From: Triplophysa rosa
Taxonomy: Eukaryota; Chordata; Actinopteri; Cypriniformes; Nemacheilidae
DNA: 64,000 nucleotides
Assembly: GCF_024868665.1 (NCBI RefSeq)
Contig: NC_079900.1
Location: 4,240,608-4,304,607 of the forward strand
Direction: 5' to 3'
The notes beneath the pieces are model-generated. The model was not told where the DNA came from and made no database searches. It saw nothing but the letters and a program-made list of their open reading frames with translations. The first letter of the stretch is position 1. The number at the start of each line of letters is the position of its first letter. This document shows positions 33,416-44,309 of this stretch, piece after piece. The position numbers were made by a program, and so were the translations under genes.

Positions 33416-34167
33416 CTAATTTAGAATGTTGTGGAGACTTTCCTAATCCTCCTCTGGTCCACAATGGCATTCTCATCAGATAATCACACTTTAACCTGTT
33501 GTTGATAAGAAATTCAATAGAGGAAGAAGGAGGCCTTACCATGTCCTTGTACTGCTTCAGCTAGAATTGTCAGAGACTGGAGATTTGTTCTTCATTTCCC
33601 AGGCAGATCCAGATCCTAGCACCAGTGGTCGGCAGACTGTTAGCTTCAGGGACATCCCTTCAGATTTGTCGATTGCATCAGTTTGTTGATGGACGACAAC
33701 TTCACTTCGTTAGCCCCTCCCAGATGGAATGATTACGGAGGAGCCCGCACCAAAGATGACCCCCTTAAACATTGCAGTGCGACATAGGAAGCGCGCTGGT
33801 TCGAGAGCTGGTGGGTGTAGCTCGAGTTTCTCTTGATCTACACATTAAAACTTTTGCCTTTTACTAAAGATTTCCGTGGGGTGAAATCACTGTGAGTTCA
33901 ATGTGCTTTTGGACGGCTCCGCTCACAGCGGGCCTCGGTGAATGTGTTAGGAATCATAGAGTTTAAGAATCCGCCTCTGCACATCTGTCTCCTGGCTGTT
34001 TTTCGGGCTCTTGGTTTTCCTCTGCTTGTTGCGAGTTTATTGTCAACATGTGCTCAGATAGATAGAGAGTTTTGTGCAATGCTCTTCAAACGTTTGGTTT
34101 TACTACGCTTCATCTGAGCTGGAAAACAGTTGACGTGCATATCCCCTCCAAGACGGGTGCTGCAGTC
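33416..34167. other. tRNA spacer, shared by three blocks
   Basis: No gene was seen. The part from about 33905 recurs at 52010-52283 (direct) and 63455-63730 (inverted), marking the three copies of the Glu-Trp block. Confidence 0.6.
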
Positions 34168-34239
34168 TCCCATATGGCCTAGCCGTTAGGATTCCTGGTT
34201 TTCAACCAGGCGGCTCGGGTTCAACTCCCGGTATGGGAA
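34168..34239 (+). tRNA. tRNA-Glu(TTC)
   Basis: Acceptor TCCCATA/TATGGGA, anticodon TTC in a CCTGG/CCAGG stem, B box GGTTCAACTCC. The D loop reads CCG where GG-type sequence is usual (A box TGGCCTAGCCG), so promoter strength may be reduced. Confidence 0.9.
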
Positions 34240-34752
34240 AACGGTGGGTTTCTTAGCTGCTCTTTCACTTGGAACTACCCCGTTGTTTCACAGTGAGGCA
34301 GCAGTGTAGGAGGTCAAACAAATTGCCACTGATCTCGTTTATGAGCCTTTCTGGGCTCCTCCTACTTTTAAGCCCCTTTGCACCATCCAAATTCAAGTGA
34401 GGACACAGTACTTACCTTCTATTGTAACGTGCTTCCTGAGGCCTCAGGTAACGTGCCGGACACACAGTGTTGTGTCCCGGGTGCCGACAATTCAAAAGTA
34501 CAGCAGGTACAGCGGGGAGCTTTTTTTACGACACGTCTTATCACTGTCTTCACATTTTGAACCTCACCTCTACATAGAAAACATCCTAAACGTCCAATAG
34601 TGTTAAAGTGGACAATTCCATAGGTGCAAAAAGCTCCTTCTGATTTGGCAACAAAGTCACGGCGACCGGTTAGCTAGCAGCAGTCAGTCAAGCCAAAGTG
34701 CGACAGCAGCCACAAGGCATCGCTAACAAGGCTTCCAAGCACAAAGAACCAG

Positions 34753-34824
34753 TGACCCCGACGTGATTTGACCACGCAACATTCTGATCTGGAGTCAGAC
34801 GCGCTACCGTTGCGCCACGAGGTC
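34753..34824 (-). tRNA. tRNA-Trp(CCA), T-loop mutated
   Basis: Acceptor GACCTCG/CGGGGTC, anticodon CCA, A box TGGCGCAACGG. The T loop begins G instead of T (GGTCAAATC), which damages the B box. Intact Trp sequence is seen at 62830. Confidence 0.9.
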
Positions 34825-34943
34825 TACACAATCACGGTGCTCCTAGTCATGCTCTTGTATAAAGCCTCGTGACGCTACCTCCGTCCCAATGGCCGAAGAG
34901 ACATGCGTCAGCTGTGCTGTATGTGGCAATGAAAACCATAATG

Positions 34944-34960
34944 CGTCCCTGGGTGGGCTC

Positions 34961-35011
<51 letters not shown>

Positions 35012-35017
35012 AGAGAC
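34944..35017 (-). tRNA. tRNA-Asn(GTT)
   Basis: A 74-base gene with acceptor GTCTCTG/CAGGGAC, anticodon GTT, T stem GGTGG/CCACC and B box GGTTCGAGCCC. All stems close. Confidence 0.95.
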
Positions 35018-35288
35018 AGACAGAGGCCACAGGCGGGCGAGGGACGGCGGCAGAACGAGAAGTGGAATTCGTTTCTCGGACTTGGTTTGATTTGGAAACA
35101 AACAGCAGTGCTTTGCAGAGTCATAACCACATACGTCGCAGCACGGCAATATAGCGGATGCTTTCAGAGAGCCATTTTTGCCGCATATTGGTTAAGAGTC
35201 ATTGAGTCTTCTGTATTTCACCAAGAAGCTGCACAAACATCCCGTCACTTGGCCTGGTGAAAAGCACCAAGAACAGAAGGCTCATACA

Positions 35289-35361
35289 CGCCCAACGTGG
35301 AGCTCGAACCCACGACCCTGAGATTAAGAGTCTCATGCTCTACCGACTGAGCTAGCCGGGC
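35289..35361 (-). tRNA. tRNA-Lys(CTT)
   Basis: Acceptor GCCCGGC/GTTGGGC, anticodon CTT, B box GGTTCGAGCTC. Differs from the usual gene by one T-arm base (GAGCTCC). Confidence 0.92.
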
Positions 35362-35511
35362 GTACATCAGCCAGGGATTTTGGATAACACTACGGAACAC
35401 TGGCTATATTTGGCGGTTAATTGACTCACTTTAAAGCGACGGATAGGAAGCAGTTAAAGGAATCTAGTGAGTTGTTAATTCACTCAGGAAGCACTTTTAG
35501 TGGGTTCGTGG

Positions 35512-36653
35512 CAGTGTTAATTTTGACAGCAAATTTTGATTTAGTTTTAGTCATAGTCTTTTGACGAAAATGCAATTTAGTTTTTGTCACATTTTAGTCA
35601 ACCCCATCATTTTAGTTTTAGTCTAGTTTTAGTCGACGAAATATGAAAAACATTTTAGTCGAATAAATATACATTATATTTAGTCTACTAAAATCTAAAT
35701 GGTTTAAATCATTTACTTAGAGTAATTAAATGTTCCATACAAAGATTCAACTGTTTTGACATAATTTACTTCACCTTAAAATGAAATTAAACCAGGTCAT
35801 TACCTTTATTTTTCAGAAAAGTTCAGAAACTAGATTTGCATTGTTGGAACACAGAATATTAGATCATGAATGACATGTTCCAGTTCATTCAATCCCATTT
35901 GACTCAATTGACTCGTTAAGTAGGGCGTGTTCATTCAGTTCATTCAACCAATGAAACGCTTTGACAGGGCTCACACTCAAAGGCTATTGGCTCATGGCAT
36001 GCCTCTTTGAAGAAAGAGCTGCGCTGTCTTTGCTTGATAAAGCAATGAATGAGAAATAGCTTTCAAAAAGACATATTATATAAATTGTATTACATTTCTT
36101 TAATCATGCAAACATGTTACATACTTGGTTCGAATGTACAGTTTGACTCACTTCATCACTTCTATAATCAGTAGAGGACAGCGCTGGTTTCTTTTTGCTG
36201 ACTTTATGTTGCATTTCACGTTATGCAGCAGCTCGTGTTAATTTAACATAGGCATATAAAAACCTTTGGCTGCCCTCGTAATGTGTTTCGGGGTGACTCA
36301 CCTGCAGACGCGCTTCAAGTTTGCGGCGTTTTACAGGCGATCGTGAAGGAAAATAAGACGCTTTGTAAACCGCGTGGAGACACAGAATACACGTGTGTGC
36401 TTCCCCTTCTCCCAGAGACTTCTCTCTACCGTTTATATGAGATAAGCACATGCGCGCAAACTGATGTCCGCCAGGTGGGACAAGAATATTTTCGTCTCAT
36501 TTTTATTAGTTGACGAAAATGTCAGTATATTTTTATTACAGTTTTCGTTATCATGCATTCATTTTTATTTAGTTATCATCTCGTTTTCGTCAGTGAAAAC
36601 ATGTCGTTAACGAATACTTTTCGTCATAGTTTTCGTCAACGAAATTAACATTG
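35512..36653 (+). mobile_element. Non-autonomous hAT element (left arm)
   Basis: Terminal inverted repeats CAGTGTTAATTTTG and CAATGTTAATTTCG are flanked by perfect 8-bp duplications GTTCGTGG (35504-35511, 36654-36661). Subterminal regions are rich in TTTTCGTC/GACGAAAA motifs. There is no transposase ORF. The same element with the same target duplication is at 61038-62180. Confidence 0.9.
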
Positions 36654-36661
36654 GTTCGTGG

Positions 36662-37489
36662 AAATTTCCCCATTCAAATAAACTGCCATATGGCGCATAG
36701 TGGGGGCGATGGATCGTCTCACCGAAAAAGGATCCCGGTAGTCGCAACACCCATTTACACTTACCCAGGGGTAAGACCATCACACTTATAGCTAACCCCC
36801 ATATAGTGGGTGAGTGGACACCTCTTGGGGCGCCCAAGAGCCATGGAGACCCTGGTGCCACCCCCCCCACCACGGTCCACGAAACCGTTTGTGGTCCACG
36901 CCAGCCTTTTCCCATTCAGGTAAGCCTCCGCAGAGGTAATCCAACCTTCTAAATAGCCGCTTTCACATCTAAATGGCTGGTCATTCAGGGTGGGGTAGCT
37001 TACTGCTGGGGAGTCGAGTCCTTGCTTTCCGCTATTCGTCCCCGCTGGCCATTGAACGCATGGGGTGTACCAGGACCACGCCCCCAGACACGCCCACTAC
37101 CACGAAACCACTATCTGTCCACTGATCATCTACTTCACTCATTGGGCCTCAGATCAAACGGGGTGGAACCCCAGGCCCCGCCCACTACCACGAAACCATT
37201 TTTTTGTCCACTAGCACATTACTTTTCCCGAAGTTTTCCATATCTTTAAAAAAATATCATATATCGTGTAAAAAAAAAATACTAAGCCCTAGGGACACCC
37301 GGTCTCAATATGTCGACCAAAGACCCCCGACGTGCCAGAATCTAGAATGTGGGACACCTGGGACCCTTCTAGAAAAGTCTGTCCGTCGGTCTTCCGTTCG
37401 GCCCCGAAGGGTCGCGGGGTCTCGAGATATTAGATTCTGGGTCTCTAGTGCCCCCTTAAACAAGTTCCCAAAGAGCTAAGCCCCACGAC
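36662..37489. other. GC-rich spacer, no gene
   Basis: Unique to the inverted-repeat arms (matches 60370-61030 inverted). It contains repeated CCACTACCACGAAACCA-type segments at about 37097 and 37182. No RNA gene or coding region was recognised. Confidence 0.45.
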
Positions 37490-38840
37490 CTCGTTCAGGG
37501 GGTCAAAGGTCAAAACAGCAACAAAAGAGTGTCTGTATTTTTCAAGGAATATTTTTGTTTATTTTTTATCAACCACTTCCTCTACGCCTACAGTTTCGGT
37601 CATTTAATATGACGCAGCAGGGGACCCCACGTGTTAGCATTCGATGCCCTAAGTTCACACCTCCCTCGGGGCCCCCGATACGGGAACCATACCTGGAACC
37701 ATTTGTTCCGCCCCATTCATTAAACTGTCCAGTGGATGTCCAGAAAACGAGGTTCGAGAGGTCAGGGGATCTCGAGGCTTCGCTCACACGACCTTCACGG
37801 GCCACCGAGTCGGGACGTGAAGTTTGGGGGTCCTAGCTTCTTTCCAAGGGTATTTGATTTGGTTGAGTATACCGCAAAAATCCGGCCTTGTGTCTCAGTG
37901 TCTCCCATTGAGACGAATGGGCAGGAAGAGTGATGAGTGATTGGGCATATAAAATACTTTTTTGGGCTCCATGCCTTAGCTCTCTTGGTATGTCGCCCGT
38001 GGGGGCGTGATGCAAACACTTGTGCAATTTGGGTCACTCGGGCCCCCAGGGGTCTCGCGGCTTGAGGTCCTCGTGTAGTGTAAATTAGTGACTCTGCAAC
38101 CGTATGCATTTAATGGAAATCTCGTCACGTTCGGCCCCGTAGGGTCGCGGGGTCTCAAGATTTTAGATTCTAACTCTTTAGTGACCCCTTGAACACTCCT
38201 CCGAAGAGTTAAGCCCCACGACCTCGTTCAGGGGTCAAAGGTCAAAAAAGCAACAAAAGCTTGTCTGTATTTTTCAAGGAATATTTTTGTTTATTTTTTA
38301 AACCACTTCCTGTACGCCTACGGTTTCGGCCCTTTAATATGTCGCAGCAGGGGACCCCACATGTCAGCATTCGATGCCCTGAGTTTGCACCTCCCTCGGG
38401 GCCCCCATACGGGCACCATACCTGGAACCATTTGTTCCGCCCCAAGCATTAAACTGTACAGCGGAAGTCCAGAAAACAAGGTTTGAGAGGTCAGGGGATC
38501 TCGAGGCTTCGGTCACACGACCATCACGGGTCACCGAGGCGGGACGTTAAGTTTGGGGGTCCTAGCTTCTCTCTAAGGGTATTTCATTTGGATGAGTATA
38601 CTGCAAAAATCCGGCCTTGTGTCGCAGTGTCTCCCATTGAAACAAATGGGCAGGAAGAGTGATGTGTGATTGGGGATATAAATAACTTTTTTGGGCTCCA
38701 GGCCTTAGCCTTTTCGGTATGTCGCCCGTGGGGTGTGACACAAACACTTGTGCAATTTGGGGTCACTCGGGCCCCCAAGGGTCTCGCGGCTTGAGGTCCT
38801 CGTGTAGTGTAAATGAGTGACTCTGCAACCACTGAACAGA
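37490..38840 (+). repeat. Satellite-like tandem pair, ~740-bp unit
   Basis: Two direct units (about 37490-38215 and 38216-38840) share ordered segments: GGTCAAAGGTCAAAA, CAGCAGGGGACCCCAC, CTCCCTCGGGGCCCCC, GGTCAGGGGATCTCGAGG, GGCAGGAAGAGTGATG and GGTCTCGCGGCTTGAGG. Short open frames in them are composition artefacts. About one unit is found inverted at 59460-60170. Confidence 0.85.
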
Positions 38841-40291
38841 CTACACAGCAACCAGGAAGTTCCCTCTTACCATTGTAACTGACAGGCCACGTGTTTGTGT
38901 TATCAAGGAGGCTTATTTTTGTATCAAAACATGCATTTTACGGTTAAAGATCATGCTATGTTGTTCAACACAGTGTGCTTAATCACATACTGGTAGATGA
39001 GATAAAACAAAGGTCACTGAGGGTCACAGTTAGTCACAATTTGTCATTTTAAACAATGGCGCCAAAACACTTATAAGGCCTCCGCGAATAATGGATATAA
39101 TACTCTGAAAAGTCCTCGCTACCCATTTATTTGCATGCCACGTTTAGTGGTTATTGCAGATGTCAACCTTAGGCCAAAATATGCATACTGTGACTAATGC
39201 ACACAGTATGTCGTGCAACACAGTGTACCCAATCACATACTGGAAGATCAATGCAAATAAACAACATTTGGATTCATTTTAGTCATTTTATGCATTGCTG
39301 TTGAAACAGCTATTTGGCCTCCGCTGAACAGACTACACAGCAACCAGGAAGTTCCCTCCTTCCATTGTAACTGACAGGCCACCTGTATGTGTTATCTCGG
39401 AGGCTTATTTTTGTATCAAAACATGCATTTTACGTTTAAAGATCATGCTATGTTGTTCAACACAATGTGCTTAATCACATACTGGTAGATGAGATGAAAC
39501 AAAGGTCACTGAGGGTCACAGTGCCTTAGGCCTTATATGCATACCGTGACTAATGCACACAGTATGTCATGCAACACAGTGTACCTAATCACATGCTGGA
39601 AGATCAATGCAAATAAACAACATTTGGATTCATTTTTAGTCATGTTATGCATTGCCGTTGAAACTGAAATGCCATTGAAACTGAAATGCCGTTGCACTGA
39701 AATGTCCCCACTACCCATTGATTCTCAAGCCACGTGTAGTGGTTATTGTGGATGCTTATTTTCAGGTCAAAATGTGCATTTTATTTTTAACGATCATGAC
39801 ACACCTCTTATCATGGTGGGCTTGATGACATATCCGAAGATCAATTGAAACGGGCAACGTTTAAAAAAAAACACGGGAACACCAGCCCAGGACCGCCGGC
39901 GGGGGATCCGGGGGGCGCGCCTATGCGATCCGCGGGGTCGCCTCGGCCAGGGATCGAGTTTCTGGAAAAATAGTGGTTTAGTGGACGAAAAGTGGTTTGG
40001 TGGTAGTGGGCGGGGCCTGGGGGCGTGTCCCCCCGCTCGGGGGGACCAATCCGCAATGTAGTGGATCAGTGGACAAATAGTATTAATTTCAGTAATTTCA
40101 TTAATGATCGGCATGTTGAGAGCATTTCACAACAAACCATGTTTTAAACGGGAAGATGATTTCGGTTCTGGTATAAACGGCATGGAAAGGCTGCTTGTTA
40201 GCAACTTTGTCAGGTCTTTGCTCGTGATAAGTCCATTTCAATTGTTACACTATGTGTGCTGTTTGTATGTTCAGTCGTTTTTACTTTCAAA
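38841..40291. other. Spacer with short direct repeats, no gene
   Basis: A segment ending ACTGAACAGACTACACAGCA recurs (38830 and 39325), with the following 200 bases repeated. A very GC-rich patch near 39890-40045 resembles the arm spacer at 37050-37170. No coding region was seen. Confidence 0.45.
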
Positions 40292-42370
40292 TATCATAAT
40301 CAGAATCATAAAGAGGTTTATTGCCAAGTATGTTTGCACATACGAGGAATTTGTTTTGGTGACAGGAGCATCCAGAACACAGAAACAGCAACAACAGCAC
40401 ACAGAGACCATAACACAATAGAATACAGTGCACAATGATTTAAATAAGGGCCTATGGGTATAAAAAATTAAGAAATACAATACAATAAACATAAGATAAA
40501 GATATAGAGAGTGTAAAGCTATGTATGTATGTAAATATGTACAAGTAAAAAATAAGAATAGACTATTGTAGTACAAGGTATGTGCTATATACAGCAGAAT
40601 GAATGAAATATAATTTACAGAAAAAGTTGTATAAAAAAAAATAGTGTATTATCTGGAGGATATAATTAATATTGCACTTAATTATTATTGCACAGAGTTA
40701 TTAATTGCACGGTGTGTAAAAACATTTAACTGTTCAAGAGGTAGATGGCCTGAGGGAAGAAGCTGTTTTTGTGTCTGGTTGTTTTGGTGCTCAGTGCTCT
40801 GTAGCGCCGACCAGACGGCAGCATTGTGAAGAGATGATGGCTTGGATGTGAGAGGTCCAGGGTGATTTTCTGAGCCCTTTTCCTCACTCTGGATGTATAC
40901 AGTTCTTGGAGGGTGGGCAGGGGAGCACAAATGATCTTCTCAGCAGTCCGAACCGTCCTCTGTAGTCTTCTGATGTCTGACTTCATGGCTGAGCCAAACC
41001 AGACAGTGATGGATGTGCAGAGGACAGACTCTATGACAGCTGAGTAAAACTGTTTTAATAGAGTTTGTGGTAGGTTGAACTTCTTCAGCTGATGTAAGAA
41101 GTACAACCTTTGCTGGGCTTTTTTAGCAATGGAGCCAATGTGATTGTCCCACTTCAGGTTCTGAGAGATGGTGGTGCCCAGGAACCTGAATGACTCCACT
41201 GCTGCCACAGTGCTGTTCATGATGGTGAGAGGGGGGAGTGCAGGGGGGTTTCTCCTGAAGTCCACAATCGTCTCCACTGTTTTAAGCGTGTTCAGCTCCA
41301 AGTTGTTATGACTGCACCAGACAGCCAGCTGCTCAGCCTCCTGTCTGTACGCAGACTCATCACCATCCTGGATGAGGCCAATGAGTGTGGTGTCGTCTGC
41401 GAACTTCAGAAGTCTGACAGAAGGGTCCTGGGCAGTGCAGTCATTTGTGTACAGGGAGAAGAGCAGTGGGGAGAGAACGCACCCCTGGGGGGCGCCAGTG
41501 CTGATTGTGCGGGTGCTGGATGTGAGTTTCCCCATTCTCACTAACTGCTGCCTGTCTGTCAGAAAGCTGGTGATCCACTGACAGATAGAGCCAGGAACAG
41601 ATAGCTGGGTTAACTTTGTCTGGAGCAGTGATGGGATGATGGTGTTGAAAGCAGAGCTGAAGTCCACAAACAGGATCCTCACATAGGTCCCTGGTCTATC
41701 CAGATGTTTCAGGACAAAATGCAGCCCTATGTTAACTGCATCCTCAACAGACCTGTTTGCTCTGTAGACAAACTGCAGGGGGTCCAGTAAGGGTTCTGTG
41801 ATGTCCTTCAGATAAGCCAGTACCAGTCTCTCGAATGACTTCATGACCACAGCTGTGAGAGCGACGGGTCTGTCGTCATTCAGTCCTGTGATTTTGGGTT
41901 TCTTTGGGGTGGGGATTATGGTGGAGCGCTTGAAACAGGAAGGAACTGTGCACAGCTCCAGTGATCTGTTGAAGATCTGTGAGAAGATGAAGGCCAGTTG
42001 AATAGCACAGCTTTTAAGACAGGCTGGGGAGATACCATCTGGGCCTGGTGCTTTTCTTGTCTTTTGTTTCCTAAAGACTCGGCACACATCCTCTTCACTG
42101 ATCTGAAGTGCAGGAGGTGGGGTGACTGAAGGTGATAGGTGTTGTGTAGAGAGAATGTCAGAGTTGGTGTGAGGTGTAAAGACAGCATTTTCAAATCTGC
42201 AGTAAAAGTCATTCAGATCATTGACCAGGTGTTGATTGCCTGCAAAATTGGGGGATGGTGGCTTGTAGTTGGTGATGTCTTTAAGGCCTTTCCACACAGA
42301 CGCAGGGTCGTTGGCTGAAAACCGGTTTTCCAACTTTTTAGAGTAGTAAATATGAAAATAGACCACTTTT
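40292..42370 (-). mobile_element. 5'-truncated L2/CR1-type LINE
   Basis: It contains a reverse-transcriptase ORF and a ~430-bp 3' region ending in CTTTATGATTCTGATTATGAT, the tail form typical of fish L2/Rex-type LINEs. The apurinic endonuclease is missing. It is present only in the left arm of the large inverted repeat. Confidence 0.85.
40726..42366 (-). CDS. LINE reverse transcriptase (partial ORF2)
   Basis: A 546-residue open frame without internal stops. It shows the RT sequence in order: KTRKAPGPDGISPACLK, VALTAVVMKSFERLV, DPLQFVYRANRSVEDAV, FVDFSSAFNTIIPSLL, STGAPQGCVLSPLLFSLY, the catalytic FADDT, then FLGTTISQNLKWDNHI. The C-terminal zone (CTSITVWFG...LQRTVRTAEKIICAPLP, SFFPQAIYLLNS) matches the end of L2/CR1-group ORF2. 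Start is arbitrary because the 5' end is truncated. The intact frame suggests a fairly recent insertion. Confidence 0.9.
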   Translation of the reverse strand: MVYFHIYYSKKLENRFSANDPASVWKGLKDITNYKPPSPNFAGNQHLVNDLNDFYCRFENAVFTPHTNSDILSTQHLSPSVTPPPALQISEEDVCRVFRKQKTRKAPGPDGISPACLKSCAIQLAFIFSQIFNRSLELCTVPSCFKRSTIIPTPKKPKITGLNDDRPVALTAVVMKSFERLVLAYLKDITEPLLDPLQFVYRANRSVEDAVNIGLHFVLKHLDRPGTYVRILFVDFSSAFNTIIPSLLQTKLTQLSVPGSICQWITSFLTDRQQLVRMGKLTSSTRTISTGAPQGCVLSPLLFSLYTNDCTAQDPSVRLLKFADDTTLIGLIQDGDESAYRQEAEQLAVWCSHNNLELNTLKTVETIVDFRRNPPALPPLTIMNSTVAAVESFRFLGTTISQNLKWDNHIGSIAKKAQQRLYFLHQLKKFNLPQTLLKQFYSAVIESVLCTSITVWFGSAMKSDIRRLQRTVRTAEKIICAPLPTLQELYTSRVRKRAQKITLDLSHPSHHLFTMLPSGRRYRALSTKTTRHKNSFFPQAIYLLNS

Positions 42371-42948
42371 CTTGGAACATTAATTGAACACCCCTGGTTT
42401 AGGGTAAGGTAAGGGGTATATGTGAGGTCTTGATTTTCCCCATGAGCTACCGCCCTTTAACATGTTTAATAAACCAAGTTAATCATACAGCCATTTACAC
42501 CAAGTCCTGCCCCTGATGCAAGACGGGCTAGCGCTTAGCTGCGGTGTGGCAGATACGCATAGTGTGCTTTCACACCTCATATGAACGTCATGAAACAGAT
42601 TTAAGGAAAAGTTGTGTTTTTGTTGTTGTTACCTTTACTTTCATAAAACATTGCATATTGAAAAGTTAGGATTATTTGTAACTGAAATTAAAATGGTCAG
42701 ACCCCTATGTCCAACGGACGCTGCCAAAGAGTTTTAACGTTCAGCGATTTCCTCTCTTTTCTATTATTGTATCACATCATGGTCTCGAGCAGGAATGTCC
42801 GTTCCTAGAACAACCTGTTTATATGAGCAGTTCCCATCCAACACAAACGTTTGGCAGTAACCAAATGGATAGCGTCCTCGACACATCAATAAAAAGCCTA
42901 GTCTCTTCACTTTTGACAATTGGTGTCCAGTGCTCCATGCCGCGGCAC
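42371..42948. other. Spacer, no gene
   Basis: From about 42553 it pairs with 58470-58860 of the right arm. The part before that belongs to the segment absent from the right arm. No gene was seen. Confidence 0.45.
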
Positions 42949-43001
42949 GCCTCGTTGGCACAGTTAGGCAGTGGTCGTGAGTTCGAGCATCACACGGGGC
43001 A
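42949..43001 (+). tRNA. tRNA-Met(CAT) pseudogene, anticodon arm deleted
   Basis: The first 23 bases and the last 30 bases of elongator tRNA-Met are joined directly. The deleted 20-odd bases contain the anticodon arm. The intact counterpart is at 58398 in the other arm. Confidence 0.85.
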
Positions 43002-43157
43002 GCCTGGTGAAATTCTTTTGAACTGGTTTCAGATCCCGCTGAGGCCCATTTGCTTGCCGTAATTGTTCATGTACCTTCCGACAGGCTGCCTTAATTAAGG
43101 CTACACATTGAGCCAGGCACCCCCGGCTCCTGCGTAGGACCGGTTACACACATGTGC

Positions 43158-43229
43158 TCCCTGGTGGTCTAGTGGTTAGGATTCGGCGCTCTCACCGCCG
43201 CGGCCCGTGTTCGATTCCCGGTCAGGGAA
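43158..43229 (+). tRNA. tRNA-Glu(CTC)
   Basis: Acceptor TCCCTGG/TCAGGGA, anticodon CTC, A box TGGTCTAGTGG. One T-stem mismatch (CCGTG instead of CCGGG). Otherwise standard. Confidence 0.93.
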
Positions 43230-43308
43230 TGTGGTTTTGGATGCCCTATGGCGCATTTTCACCAGTACTTACAAACAATGGTTATTTAAAAGGGGTTAAA
43301 AAGATGCT

Positions 43309-43395
43309 TTCTTCGAGCAGGATTCGAACCAGCGACCTAAGGATGACCAGTGAGACGGCTACAGTCCTCCGCTCAACGAACTGAGCAATCGAAGG
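43309..43395 (-). tRNA. tRNA-Tyr(GTA) with 14-nt intron
   Basis: Tyr tRNA halves (CCTTCGATTGCTCAG...GGACTGTAG and ATCCTTAGGTCGC...) are separated by the intron CCGTCTCACTGGTC directly after position 37, as in eukaryotic Tyr genes. The last acceptor base is changed (3' TCGAAGA), losing pair 1:72. Confidence 0.92.
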
Positions 43396-43476
43396 CACTG
43401 GAAACAGTTGCCTACTGAGCTATTTTTGTCGCAGGTCAGCGGACGTCCCATGGCACAAAAAGGAGCACATGTGCAA

Positions 43477-43549
43477 CGAGCCAGCCAGGAGTCCAACCTG
43501 GAATCTTCCGATCCGTAGTCAGACGCGTTATCCATTGCACCACTGGCCC
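43477..43549 (-). tRNA. tRNA-Arg(ACG), T-loop mutated
   Basis: Acceptor GGGCCAG/CTGGCTC, anticodon ACG. The T loop reads TTGGACT instead of TTCGACT, removing the invariant C56 and weakening the B box. The intact counterpart is at 57850. Confidence 0.92.
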
Positions 43550-43798
43550 GCCTTGAGTCTCTGACCCCCTGACCTCCTGACGGGGCAGGCAGAACGCACG
43601 CTGCCGCCTGACGGACCACAACTTCTGCTGATTACCATGCCCTTCAGCGGATTACTAGCAACTTCAAGGCAGCTGTGATTGGTGCTAGACTCTGCTGGAC
43701 ACTGGTCTCCAGGAACTGGGTTTGACACCTCTGCCAGAAACTCAGCGAACGACAGTTTCCATGCAAAGCACGAGGAGGCTCCAGCGTGTGCAAAGCAA

Positions 43799-43851
43799 TG
43801 TCAGAAGTGGGATTGGAACCCACGCCTCCAGAGGAGACTGCGACCTGAACG
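43799..43851 (-). tRNA. tRNA-Leu(CAG) 3' half (pseudogene)
   Basis: It begins at the anticodon stem (GCGTTCAGGTCGCAG) and runs to the 3' end CTTCTGACA. The 5' half is absent and replaced by unrelated sequence (GGCAGCTG). The B box is changed to GGTTCCAATCC. Confidence 0.8.
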
Positions 43852-43879
43852 CCAGCTGCCGAAGGATCGTCCGGCAACG

Positions 43880-44000
43880 TGTTGAAGAATGTTGTACTCA
43901 CAGCCAATCGCGTGGGAGCACTTCAACATTTGCAGCCAATCGCAGAGCGGAAGTTCAACATTTTCAACATTTGACCAATCGTAGCGCAAGAGAATGTCGA
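43880..44000 (+). repeat. Clustered CCAAT/GATTGG motifs (left arm)
   Basis: Three or four copies of CCAATCGC-type motifs alternate with TTCAACATT at roughly 30-40 base spacing next to the Leu half. Equivalent clusters are at 19490-19635 and 57355-57505. They could be CCAAT-box promoter elements or just a short tandem repeat. Confidence 0.5.
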
Positions 44001-44232
44001 GGGCGCCCTGCCCCCGCTACCAAAATCATCCGAAGGCGAACGATCTATGACGAGAGGAATGAATGAAGAGGGAGTGTCAGAGGTCAGGAAGGTACAGTAG
44101 AAAGTTCACGACCTAAGAGCGAACATCACTGCACGAACCTCTCCGTTTATTTTACAAACAAGGAGTATATTTCTGACGGCGGTATTAACGTTAAGAATGC
44201 ATAACCTCATCGCATGATTCATGCATGAACAC

Positions 44233-44261
44233 TGTTTTGTTTTGTTTTGTTTTGTTTTGTG
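44233..44261 (+). repeat. (TTTTG)n microsatellite
   Basis: Five to six TTTTG units; interrupted in the right arm copy. Confidence 0.9.
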
Positions 44262-44309
44262 TTAATGTTTATTTAATTAAGTACTTTGTTCAAAACGGTT
44301 TAGGACAAG

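Noticed and set aside
36652..37000. Possible snRNA-like element (GGTAAGCCTCCGCAGAGGTAA region)
   Set aside because: No match to U1, U2, U4, U5, U6 or 5S rRNA features, and no proximal sequence element or terminator was recognised.
37736..38832. Several short open frames with similar products in both satellite units
   Set aside because: Similarity is due to the tandem repeat; frames are short and interrupted differently in each unit.
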